Source: Hyalangium gracile (GTDB taxonomy: Bacteria; Myxococcota; Myxococcia; Myxococcales; Myxococcaceae). Taken from it: 64,000 nucleotides of DNA. Of the stretch, positions 45,396 through 53,214 are shown piece after piece. Below the pieces are notes generated by a model. The model had not been told where the DNA came from. It saw only the letters and a program-made list of their open reading frames with translations, and made no database searches. The translations under genes and the position numbers were made by a program. Where the stretch lies: positions 176,266 through 240,265 of the forward strand of contig NZ_JAHXBG010000018.1 of assembly GCF_020103725.1 (NCBI RefSeq), read 5' to 3'. Within the stretch, counting starts at the first letter, position 1; each line of letters opens with the position of its first letter.

Positions 45396-46204
45396 GCCAG
45401 CTCAGCCCCCACGCCACCGACGCGGTGCTCGGCCTGGAGGACTTCCTCGAGCGTGTCGAGCGCGAGATCGACTTCGATGCGCCGGACGGCCTGCTCGCCG
45501 CCACGCCGCTGCTCTCCGCGCTGGCCAATGATCGCCACTTCCTCGTCGAGCGTCTGAACGCCGAGCTCGCCTCCGGTGACTTCCAGCCCGGCAACGAGGC
45601 CACCGCCGCCACGCTGCACCTGGCGACGCGAGCTCGCTTCTTCGTGCGCGCCAACATCTGGATGCCCTGGGCCGCCTCGGGTCCCGCCCGGGACTGGCAG
45701 CAGCAGCTCTTCTTCTACGACGTGCCGCACGACCATGACCTCGACTTCCTCACGGTGGGCTACCACGGCCCCGGCTACGAGACCGACCTGTGGGAGTACG
45801 AGCGCGCCTCCATCGTCGGGCGGCCCGGAGAGCCGGTGGTACTCACACCGCGCGGGCGCTTCCGCCTCTCGAGGGGCACGGTGATGCACTACCGCGCGCA
45901 CGTGGATGTGCACACCCAGTGGCCGCCCGAGGCGCTCTCCGTATCCATCAACCTGGTGTCTCGAACGCGGCGCCATCGCTGGGAGCAGCTGCTGTTCGAC
46001 GTGGAGCAGGGGAGTGTCCGAGCGCCGGTCGAGGGGGCGAGCCGAGCCCGCGCGACCCTCTGCATGGCGGCGGCACAGCTCGGAGATGCCCGGACGGCGG
46101 CCCTGCTGGAGCGTGTCGCGTACGAGCGCCCCTGTGAAACGACACGCCTCGCGGCGCTCGACGGGCTCGCGAACCTGGAACCGAGCCACGGCGAGCGCCT
46201 CTGA
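45392..46204 (+). CDS. Cupin-type (probable metal-dependent oxygenase) HEAT protein 2
   Basis: The 270-residue protein has a cupin core with HDHD at 113-116, followed by LTVGYHGPGYETDLWEY. The second beta half has VMHYRAHVDVHTQWPPEALS (quoted in part), giving His113, His115, Glu130 or Asp132, and His166, His170 or His174 as metal ligands. This fits a cupin oxygenase or hydroxylase, although it could be a sensor. The C-terminus shows HEAT-like helices (LGDARTAALLERVAYERP). It overlaps the upstream paralogue by four bases. The two proteins are probably a complex that acts on the small peptide. Confidence 0.6.
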   Translation: MSQLSPHATDAVLGLEDFLERVEREIDFDAPDGLLAATPLLSALANDRHFLVERLNAELASGDFQPGNEATAATLHLATRARFFVRANIWMPWAASGPARDWQQQLFFYDVPHDHDLDFLTVGYHGPGYETDLWEYERASIVGRPGEPVVLTPRGRFRLSRGTVMHYRAHVDVHTQWPPEALSVSINLVSRTRRHRWEQLLFDVEQGSVRAPVEGASRARATLCMAAAQLGDARTAALLERVAYERPCETTRLAALDGLANLEPSHGERL

Positions 46205-46237
46205 GCACGTGCCATACCGATCAGCAGGAGCGATGGG

Positions 46238-47161
46238 CTACAGCCGATAGGCCGCTCCGATGGCGTCCATGCGCGCGCTCTGGCCAGGGGTGAAGCCCGT
46301 CTTGCAGGAGTCGTCCGTGGAGTCCATGTAGTTGCGGATGGGGTCCGTGCCGCCGCCGGGGCAGCTGTCCCGGTTGACGGGGCAGCCGAAAGCGGGGCTG
46401 GCCTCCGCGGCCGTGTCCGCCACGCCATCGCTTCCCGTGCACCCCGCCTCATACGTGTGCAGCACTCCGAACCAGTGCCCGACCATGTGGACGAGCGTCG
46501 CTCCCCGGTTGAAGGGGGCCTCGGCGCCACCCGGCAGGGACGCGTAGCTCACGACCACGCCATCCATGGTGGGCCGGGCGGAGAGCTCCCAGGGGTAGCT
46601 CGACCAGCCCAGGCTCCCGTCCTGCGGGGCCATGGTGTAGATGTTCAACGACCCCGGGCCTCCCTTCTTCAAGGTGTGCTTCATGGTGGCCTCATTGCCA
46701 GTGCCCTTGAGCAGCCTGAACCACGACGGGTTCGTCGTGCGATCCAGCCAGACCAGGTCGAACCGATAGGGGGTGTTGGCGAAGGCGGTGTTCAGCACGG
46801 CCATCTGGTCGTAGACCTGCTTCAGGGTGACCTCTCCGTTGTAGGACTCCAGGCCTTGCCGGATGACGTGGAAGTAGACAGGGACGGTGACGGAGCCGTT
46901 GGCCCGCGCCGCGCGCAGCACGCGGAGCTGCTGGTATTCGTCCTCCAGCTTCGCGAACTCCTCCGAGGTGAAGTCCGGCGCGTCGCAGAGATCGTCTCCC
47001 TCCTGCATGCGCCGCGCGATCCCTGACACCTCGACCGCCTCGTCCTCGGGAGCACCTTCGGGCGAGAGGAGCGTTGCGTCACATCCCGTCATCAAAAGCG
47101 CGGACGCCAGCGCCATCATCAGGGAGTGCTTGAAGAAACACGTATCTCGATACACTTGCAT
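46238..47161 (-). CDS. M43-like metalloprotease lipoprotein with lost catalytic Glu
   Basis: The 307-residue protein has a lipobox LLMTGC and a pappalysin (M43) type protease domain. The zinc motif is HMVGHWFGVLH near residues 224-234, where M43 enzymes have HExxHxxGxxH. The catalytic Glu is thus Met (codon ATG), while all three His are intact. The Met-turn region NYMDSTDD and conserved cysteines are present. The protein should still bind zinc but not cleave peptides. GGAGAGATCG precedes the ATG. It converges with the cupin operon and is divergent from the sigma operon. Confidence 0.82.
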   Translation of the reverse strand: MQVYRDTCFFKHSLMMALASALLMTGCDATLLSPEGAPEDEAVEVSGIARRMQEGDDLCDAPDFTSEEFAKLEDEYQQLRVLRAARANGSVTVPVYFHVIRQGLESYNGEVTLKQVYDQMAVLNTAFANTPYRFDLVWLDRTTNPSWFRLLKGTGNEATMKHTLKKGGPGSLNIYTMAPQDGSLGWSSYPWELSARPTMDGVVVSYASLPGGAEAPFNRGATLVHMVGHWFGVLHTYEAGCTGSDGVADTAAEASPAFGCPVNRDSCPGGGTDPIRNYMDSTDDSCKTGFTPGQSARMDAIGAAYRL

Positions 47162-47486
47162 CGATCTCTCCAGGGGCCAGGGGTGATGGAAAATCAGTAA
47201 TCCGTAGGGGTGTGGTTTCAATATTTTTATGTATTTGTTGCATGGTGCACCTCTCCTCACGGGCGGACCTCGGCACCGTCGCGATTTGCGACACATCGTC
47301 GCTCTCGTCGCCAATCCCAAGCGAAGACCCTGTGCTTCAGGCCAGTGCGCAATCCCTGGCGTGAAATATCCAGGGCTGTATCGACACCTCATGCCCTGGC
47401 GAGCCATCCACAGGGCCTCGTGGGGCCCCTGTTCCCATTTCAGGCCCTCCGCGGGTATATCCCCCGAGGAGTGAACTGACAGGAAC
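47162..47486. other. 325-base divergent control region
   Basis: The gap between the M43-like gene and the ECF sigma gene contains an AT-rich patch (about 47185-47245), unusual for this genome, with the candidate minus-strand promoter. On the plus side I could not find a convincing ECF-type promoter for the sigma gene. A minus-strand ORF inside the gap uses unbiased codons and is not called. Confidence 0.5.
47194..47221 (-). promoter_or_regulatory. Possible sigma-70-type promoter of the M43-like gene
   Basis: On the minus strand a TTGAAA box (47221-47216) is followed after 16 bases by TACTGA (47199-47194). This would start transcription about 25 bases before the M43-like ATG. The -10 box is weak. 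Confidence 0.3.
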
Positions 47487-48002
47487 GTGGGTCCCGAGGA
47501 ACTCTCAGCGCTGTACGACAAGTACGGCTATTGCCTTCACCAGCGCTGTTTGCTCCTCCTGGGCAACCGAGCGGATGCGGAGGATGCCGTCCAGGATGTC
47601 TTCGTGCGCGTGCGCAGCTACCAGAGCTCGCTCAAGGCGCCCGTCACCCTGGCCTGGCTCCATGCCATCGCCAACCATGTCTGCTTCGACCGGGCGAAGC
47701 GCCGGGCCCGGGAAGAGCCCCGTGAGCCCCCCGAGCTGGCCGAGCTGGACCCCCGACGACTGGGCGCTCCGGAGGATGCGGACCGCCGTGCCCTCGTCTC
47801 CTCCGTGATGGGGCAGCTCGACCGCCGCATGCGAGACATCGTCATCCTCCACCACATCGAGGGGTGGACCCAGGAGGAGATCGCGGCCCAGACAGGCTAC
47901 TCGCGCCGCACCGTGGGCAAGAAGCTCGCGAGCTTCGCCGAGCTGCTGCGCGAGCGGTGGCGGAAGTTTCGGAAACTGTCATCCCCGGAGGTGACGCCAT
48001 GA
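47487..48002 (+). CDS. ECF RNA polymerase sigma factor (second)
   Basis: The 171-residue protein has region 2 (about 5-72, with AEDAVQDVFVRVRSY) and region 4 (115-165, with RMRDIVILHHIEGWTQEEIA, quoted in part). The GTG at 47487 has AGGA just upstream. Its TGA overlaps the anti-sigma ATG (ATGA). The operon continues through a caspase-barrel protein, so the sigma factor may control a proteolytic or death-like response. Confidence 0.9.
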   Translation: MGPEELSALYDKYGYCLHQRCLLLLGNRADAEDAVQDVFVRVRSYQSSLKAPVTLAWLHAIANHVCFDRAKRRAREEPREPPELAELDPRRLGAPEDADRRALVSSVMGQLDRRMRDIVILHHIEGWTQEEIAAQTGYSRRTVGKKLASFAELLRERWRKFRKLSSPEVTP

Positions 48003-48739
48003 AGCCCTTGCCCGCTCCGCCCCGTGGCCCCGGCTGTCCTCCCGTGGTGGTGCTCGAGTACATGGCCGCGGGAGACGCCATCGAGCCCGGCATTGCGGAG
48101 CACGTTGCCTCGTGCGCGGCGTGCACGGAGCACCTCCACGCCCTCACGCAGGCGAGCGAGGCGTACCGCCGCTCCCATCCTCCCGAGCAGTTCTTGCGCA
48201 AGCTGGATGCTCGCCGGAGTCCCGCGCCAGCCTGGAGACGCTGGCTGTTCGCCCCCGTCGCTGCAGGTGCCTGCATGGTGCTCCTGGCGGTCCTGTTCAT
48301 GCCGGGGAGCAACGAGGTCCGCTTGAAGGGACGGACGGAGTTCGGTGTGTATGTGAAGCGCCCAGGGGAAGCCTCGCCCCAACCGCTGGCCTCCGGTGCG
48401 AAGGTCCGCGCGGGCGAGGTGCTGCGCTTCCACTACCAGCCTCCGAGCGATGGCTGGCTCCTGCTCATCAGCGTCGATGGAACGGGGCGGCTCACCGTCT
48501 TCCATCCCTACCAGGGCAGCGCCGCGGCACGGGTGGCTGGCGGCACCCTCTCGGTGCTGGAAGAGAGCATCGCGCTCGATGACGCCCCAGGGCCCGAGCG
48601 TCTCGCTGCCATCTTCAGCCCGGAGCCCTTCACCGTGGAGGAACTCCGGGCCTGGCTGAGCAGCCCCTCCTCTGGCGCGCCGCGCATCGACTGCCCGCGC
48701 TGCCAGGTGGACTGGGTCGTCCTCGAGAAGAGCCCATGA
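47999..48739 (+). CDS. Zinc-finger anti-sigma factor with periplasmic DUF4384-like domain
   Basis: The 246-residue protein has a zinc-binding anti-sigma motif HVASCAAC (His35, Cys39, Cys42), one membrane helix (about 83-103), and a periplasmic domain. That domain has a DUF4384-like flow (GEVLRFHYQPPSDGWLLLISVDGTGRL, quoted in part, then FHPYQG), often found with caspase-like proteins. A CPRCQVDW motif lies near the end. It should hold the sigma factor and sense envelope stress. It overlaps both neighbours by four bases. Confidence 0.88.
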   Translation: MKPLPAPPRGPGCPPVVVLEYMAAGDAIEPGIAEHVASCAACTEHLHALTQASEAYRRSHPPEQFLRKLDARRSPAPAWRRWLFAPVAAGACMVLLAVLFMPGSNEVRLKGRTEFGVYVKRPGEASPQPLASGAKVRAGEVLRFHYQPPSDGWLLLISVDGTGRLTVFHPYQGSAAARVAGGTLSVLEESIALDDAPGPERLAAIFSPEPFTVEELRAWLSSPSSGAPRIDCPRCQVDWVVLEKSP

Positions 48740-50304
48740 AGCTGCCGGGATTGGTGGTGATCCTCGCGGTGCTGCTCGCGGGCGAGGCGTGGGCGGCCCC
48801 GGTGCGCTTGCTGGTGTCCATCGGCAACAACGTGGGAGACCCCACCGACGTGCCGCTGCGCTATGCCAACGCGGACGCCCGCCGCTTCCACGAGGTGATG
48901 CTGGAGCTGGGGCAGGTGCAGTCGACGCGGGCCTATCTGCTCGAGGGCGCCACGGTGGAGCAGGTTCGCGCCGCGTTCACCGAGGTGCGCGGGCGGGCGG
49001 CCGAGCTCGCCGCCTCGGGCGCGGAGGTCACGCTCTTCATCTATGTGTCGGCCCACGCTCGAGCGGGCCAGGTGCACCTGGGCGGGGGCCACCTGCCGCT
49101 GGCGGAGCTGCGCGAGCTGGCGAGGCGGGTGGCCGCGCCGCTGCGGGTCCTCATCCTCGACACGTGCGAGAGCGGCATCGTCGCGCGGCGGAAGGGGGGC
49201 AGGCTCGTCTCCGGCTACGAGCTGAGCCTGGAGCGGTTGCCTCTCAGGGGCGAGGTGCTCATCTCCTCCAGCGGGCCTGCGGAGTCCTCGGAGGAGTGGG
49301 AGTCGCTGGCGGGCTCGCTCTTCACCCACCACCTGCTGACGGGCCTGCGAGGCGACGCGGATGTGAACGGGGACGGCCAGATCACGCTGGCCGAGGCCTA
49401 CAGCTACTCGTACCGGCGTACCGTGTCCGCCGCGGCCCGGGGCTCGCAGCACCCCGTGGCGGACATCGATCTGAGCGGCGCGGGAGAGGTCGTCCTGACC
49501 GAGCCGCTGCGCCACCGGAGCGCGGTGATCTTCCCGCCTGCCTCGGAGGGCTCCTTCACCGTGTCGAGCCAGCCCGAGCCGGATGTGCTGCTCGAGGTGG
49601 ACAAGCGGGCAGGGCGCGTGCTGCGCCTGGCGGTACCGCCGGGACGGTACGTGGTGCGCAAGCGCCTGGGCTCGCGCGTGGCGGTGGCCACCTTGGAGCT
49701 GCCGTATGGAGGAGAGCTCACCGTGGACGAGCGGGCCATGGTGGAGCGCGGCTGGATCGAGGTGGCGGTGAAGGGAGGCTATGTCGACCTGCGCGCCTCC
49801 ACGCTCCTGCTCGTGGGAGGGTTCCAGTCGGGGCCCATCCCCCAGACGGGAGCCCGGTGGCGAGCAGGCGTCGGGTACCGCCACACCTTCGGTGAGTGGT
49901 GGTGGAAGGCGGGTGTCTCGGCACAGCGCGCCACCTATGCCGGCGTGGGCCTGGACATCTCCGAGCAGAGCCTGCTCGCCCAGGTGAGCTTCGGCTGGCG
50001 GTACCTGGGCTGGCCGCTCGCTCCGTATGGGGGACTGGGTTTGCGCTCGCTGACGCTGCGCCAGAGCTTCACGCGAGCCCAGGAGGAGCGCATCCAACGC
50101 GCCTTCGGGGTGAAGGCCCTGCCTGAGCGATGGGGCCAGGGCCTGGGGCCCGTGGGGGTGGCCGGTGTGGAGATCCCTCTGGCGGGCAACGCCCTGGCGC
50201 TGCTCGAGGCCAGCGCCGAGCTGCGCTACCTCCCGCTGGAAGGTGACGCCTCGCCCTGGAGGACGGGGGCCGGCGTCGAGGCGGCGGTGGGGTGGCGATT
50301 CTGA
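48736..50304 (+). CDS. Exported caspase-fold protease with C-terminal beta-barrel
   Basis: The 522-residue protein has a signal peptide cut after AWA (20). A peptidase C14/metacaspase-like domain spans 24-240, with the dyad His107 (YVSAHARAG) and Cys144 (ILDTCESG). An EF-hand-like loop DVNGDGQITLAEAY lies near 207-220, suggesting calcium control. A beta-rich PEGA-like part (about 270-345) and an OmpA-like barrel (350-522, ending VGWRF) follow. The protein should sit in the outer membrane with its protease part in the periplasm. It is coupled to the anti-sigma gene by ATGA. SAHA in place of SGHG is a mild deviation; the dyad is intact. Confidence 0.88.
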   Translation: MKLPGLVVILAVLLAGEAWAAPVRLLVSIGNNVGDPTDVPLRYANADARRFHEVMLELGQVQSTRAYLLEGATVEQVRAAFTEVRGRAAELAASGAEVTLFIYVSAHARAGQVHLGGGHLPLAELRELARRVAAPLRVLILDTCESGIVARRKGGRLVSGYELSLERLPLRGEVLISSSGPAESSEEWESLAGSLFTHHLLTGLRGDADVNGDGQITLAEAYSYSYRRTVSAAARGSQHPVADIDLSGAGEVVLTEPLRHRSAVIFPPASEGSFTVSSQPEPDVLLEVDKRAGRVLRLAVPPGRYVVRKRLGSRVAVATLELPYGGELTVDERAMVERGWIEVAVKGGYVDLRASTLLLVGGFQSGPIPQTGARWRAGVGYRHTFGEWWWKAGVSAQRATYAGVGLDISEQSLLAQVSFGWRYLGWPLAPYGGLGLRSLTLRQSFTRAQEERIQRAFGVKALPERWGQGLGPVGVAGVEIPLAGNALALLEASAELRYLPLEGDASPWRTGAGVEAAVGWRF

Positions 50305-50382
50305 CAGTTCCCATTTTCACGGCCTCCCTCGGTACAGGGAGTGGAGGTGGAGATGTGCTCCACCCGAACCTGGGAAGGCCGC

Positions 50383-51675
50383 ATGAAGGAGTTTCTTCGC
50401 GCGAGCATGGGAGCGCTCACCGCCGCCATGCTGATGATGGGATGTGGAGAGGGGGCGCCGGTGCAGCCGGACTATCGCGGCGAGCCGCTGGTGACACTGG
50501 AGGGCCAGCTGCTCCTGGCGGACCGCGTCCAGGTCGATGAGCCGGTGCGGCTGGCGCTCGTCTGGTACAAGTCCCGCACGGACCCATCGCAGCCCCGGGA
50601 GATCGTCACCGAGGACATCGCCTACGAGCCCTCGTTCCCCATCGACTTCACCTTCCACCTCTACGCGCCTCCCCCTCCCGAGGCGCTGACGGAGAGCGCG
50701 GCGGGCCGCTTCGGGCAGGCGATCCTCGTTGCGTACCGGGACGGCAACCACAACGGCAGGCTGGATCCCATCCCCGCCGGTGAAGTCCCCCAGGACGAGG
50801 TGCTCGGCGCCACGCTCTCGTTCTTCGACCCGCAAGCACCCGGCTACGCCCTGAGCTACTGGGAGGACGCAGGATGTCAGAACGGGCGCTTCATCCTCTC
50901 TCACGTCCCCGGAGGGGACGCTCTCTCCGGGGCGGAGCCTGTACCCCTGGACACTCCCATCCCGCTGACGCTCACCGGAGAGGAGGAGCTCGCCGCGCTG
51001 GTGTGCGTGGCGACGATGACACCCGAGGCCGCGGGCTCACCCAACCCGCTGGAGTTCTGTGGACTCCCGGCGACGCCTGGCATCCTCCGGGTGAGCGCGT
51101 CCTTCGTCCTGCGGATCGAGGAGACCTCCACCGGGGAGAGCGTCCGGGAGCAGGCGCTCGTGCGCGTCAGCGACGGGAGCCGGTGGCTCACGGCCGCGGA
51201 TGCCACGGCCACCCTCAACGGTCATCCAATCCCCATCGGCAGCGTGGACACCACGCCCGGCGTCTTCCCGACTCCGGGCGCCGTGAGCACGTTGATCGTC
51301 TCAGCTCCGGGCCTGTCCTCCGCGACGTACGAGATCAGAGCCCCTGGAGTTCCGCGCCCGAGCAGCCCGGCGAGTGGAGCCACCTTCCCCTCGGGCTCGT
51401 CCCTGCGCTTCGCCTGGTCCCCAGGCCCCTTCAACGAGAGCTCATGGGTGGATCTCACGGCAGGTGCTGAGTCGACAACCCTCTGGTCTCAGGGCGGGGT
51501 ACTCGGTCCGTCGAGCGAGCCACCGCCTTCCCCATTCGACATCACCACCAGCCCCATCGCATACACAGGAGACGCCTCCGCGAGATGGGTCGTGTTCAGC
51601 ATGGGCTACTCGCGGCATGGGAGCCGCACGTGGTCGCAGGTGGAATACACGCGCCGGGTCACCTTCACCCCCTGA
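50383..51675 (+). CDS. Hypothetical lipoprotein with Ig-like C-terminal module
   Basis: This 430-residue protein starts at ATG 50383 (GGAAGG upstream) with a signal and lipobox LMMGC. It has a DGNHNGRLD calcium-type loop near 110-118 and a final Ig-like module with SPASGATFPSGSSLRFAWSPG (quoted in part). No enzyme motif is visible. It lies 78 bases after the caspase gene and is probably the last gene of the sigma operon. Confidence 0.7.
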   Translation: MKEFLRASMGALTAAMLMMGCGEGAPVQPDYRGEPLVTLEGQLLLADRVQVDEPVRLALVWYKSRTDPSQPREIVTEDIAYEPSFPIDFTFHLYAPPPPEALTESAAGRFGQAILVAYRDGNHNGRLDPIPAGEVPQDEVLGATLSFFDPQAPGYALSYWEDAGCQNGRFILSHVPGGDALSGAEPVPLDTPIPLTLTGEEELAALVCVATMTPEAAGSPNPLEFCGLPATPGILRVSASFVLRIEETSTGESVREQALVRVSDGSRWLTAADATATLNGHPIPIGSVDTTPGVFPTPGAVSTLIVSAPGLSSATYEIRAPGVPRPSSPASGATFPSGSSLRFAWSPGPFNESSWVDLTAGAESTTLWSQGGVLGPSSEPPPSPFDITTSPIAYTGDASARWVVFSMGYSRHGSRTWSQVEYTRRVTFTP

Positions 51676-51702
51676 CGCGCGGGCCCGTGGCGAGAGCGAA
51701 CC

Positions 51703-53199
51703 TCAAACAGGGGGTGGCAGGGAGGTGGCGCGCAGCGAGAGGCGCAGACAGGCTCCTCCCTCGGCGCGGTTCTCCGCCACCAGCGAGCCGCCAAAGCCCT
51801 CCACCATGCTCCGGGACAGGGCCAGGCCCAGGCCTGTCCCCTTCTCGGGGCCCTTGGTGGTGAAGAAGGGTTCGAAGAGGCGCTCGAGGACCTTGGGGGG
51901 GATGCCGGGGCCATTGTCCTCCACCAGCAGCACCACCTGGTCTTCCTGGTGCAGGGCTCGCACGCGGATCTCTCCCTGCTTGATGTCCGCCTGCTCCAGG
52001 GCGTCCGCTGCATTCACCATCAGGTTGACGAGCACCTGGGCCAGCTTACGTGGGCTGGCCCGTACCTCGGGGAGCGCCTCGGGCAGATGCACCTGCAGCT
52101 GTGCCACGTGCTTGAGGCGCAGCCGCGCGATGCGGCTGGCGTCCTGTACCGCCTCCTTCACGGTACACTGCTCCGGCTCAGTGCCCTCCACGAGCGAGAA
52201 GCCGCGCAGATCCGACACGATCTCCTGGATGCGCTCCAGGCCGTGCAAGGCGTCGTGAAAGGCCTCGGCCCGCTCCGCGGAGGGCTGTTGCGGTGGCGAC
52301 AGCACGTCCTCCTGGAGGAAGCGGATGCTGGAGCGCGCGTAGGCCAGCGGGTTGTTGAGCTCGTGCACCACGTTGGCGGCCAGCCGACCGAGCATGACCA
52401 TCTTCTCGGACTGGATGCGCTGATAGCTGGCCAGGGCGAGCTGCTCCAACAGCTCGCGGCGCTCGCGCTCCATGCGGGCCTGGGCCTCGGCCTCGAGCAT
52501 CCGGCGGGCCTGAGCGCTGGCGCGGATGCCAAAGAAGGTGGCGCCGCCGGTGAGCAGTACCCACAGGAGCAGCTTCAGCAGAGGGACGTCGTCGCTCAGG
52601 CCCAGGACGACATGGCCCAGCGCCGCCGTCACGCCGCTGCCCAGGACGGCCCGAGGGGCGAGGGGGTAGGTGAGCGAGTGGATGATGGGGAAGACGAAGA
52701 GGAAGCTGAAGAAGGGGCTGGAGGTGGCTCCTAGAAGGGCGATGAGGCCGATGAAGAAGAGCTGATCCCCCACGCAGATGAGGGTCAGGTAGCGGGAGTG
52801 GCTGGCGAGGGAGATGCGAGGGAAGACCCAGCGCTGGGAGACGATGGCGAGAGCCCAGGCCAGCCTCAGCGCGAGCGTCTCGAGGCTGAAGCGCCCCAGC
52901 AGGAGGACATCCAGCGGGTAGAAGACGAGCAGGGCGGCGGCAAAGGCGAGGGGGTGTCCCGGGAACGGGGGCGAAGGCTCTGCGGGAGCGGTCGTATCCA
53001 GACGAACCTCCAGGCAGAGGGCTGGCTGACTCGTGGGACCGAGGACTCTAGTGGAGGGCTCCAGAGGCTCTGTATGTACGGAAGGGCAGGTCGCCTGGGG
53101 CTCACCATTCCGCGGGGCCGCGCCTGTTGCGTTCGAGCTGGCGCTGCACCCAGGCGACCCTCTCCAGCGCGGGCACGACTCCCGCGCTGGAGAAGGCAT
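51703..53199 (-). CDS. Membrane sensor histidine kinase
   Basis: The protein (498 residues from the only in-frame ATG) has five to six membrane helices between about 85 and 225, a short linker, then HisKA (ANVVHELNNPLAY, His about 277) and HATPase_c (LVNLMVNAADAL N-box, VEDNGPGIPP, GTGLGLALS). No periplasmic domain or PAS domain is seen, so sensing is probably within the membrane. No response regulator is adjacent. The first 65 residues are Pro/Ser-rich and unlike a real N-terminus; the true start may be a rarer codon further in. It lies 15 bases after the lipoprotein gene upstream. Confidence 0.85.
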   Translation of the reverse strand: MPSPARESCPRWRGSPGCSASSNATGAAPRNGEPQATCPSVHTEPLEPSTRVLGPTSQPALCLEVRLDTTAPAEPSPPFPGHPLAFAAALLVFYPLDVLLLGRFSLETLALRLAWALAIVSQRWVFPRISLASHSRYLTLICVGDQLFFIGLIALLGATSSPFFSFLFVFPIIHSLTYPLAPRAVLGSGVTAALGHVVLGLSDDVPLLKLLLWVLLTGGATFFGIRASAQARRMLEAEAQARMERERRELLEQLALASYQRIQSEKMVMLGRLAANVVHELNNPLAYARSSIRFLQEDVLSPPQQPSAERAEAFHDALHGLERIQEIVSDLRGFSLVEGTEPEQCTVKEAVQDASRIARLRLKHVAQLQVHLPEALPEVRASPRKLAQVLVNLMVNAADALEQADIKQGEIRVRALHQEDQVVLLVEDNGPGIPPKVLERLFEPFFTTKGPEKGTGLGLALSRSMVEGFGGSLVAENRAEGGACLRLSLRATSLPPPV

Positions 53200-53214
53200 G
53201 CGCGCTTCAGGAGG

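Noticed and set aside
47079..47294. Minus-strand ORF in the gap before the M43-like gene, with a GAGAGG site and a MQQIHKN start
   Set aside because: Its codons are unbiased and AT-rich and it overlaps the M43-like start; treated as leader sequence.
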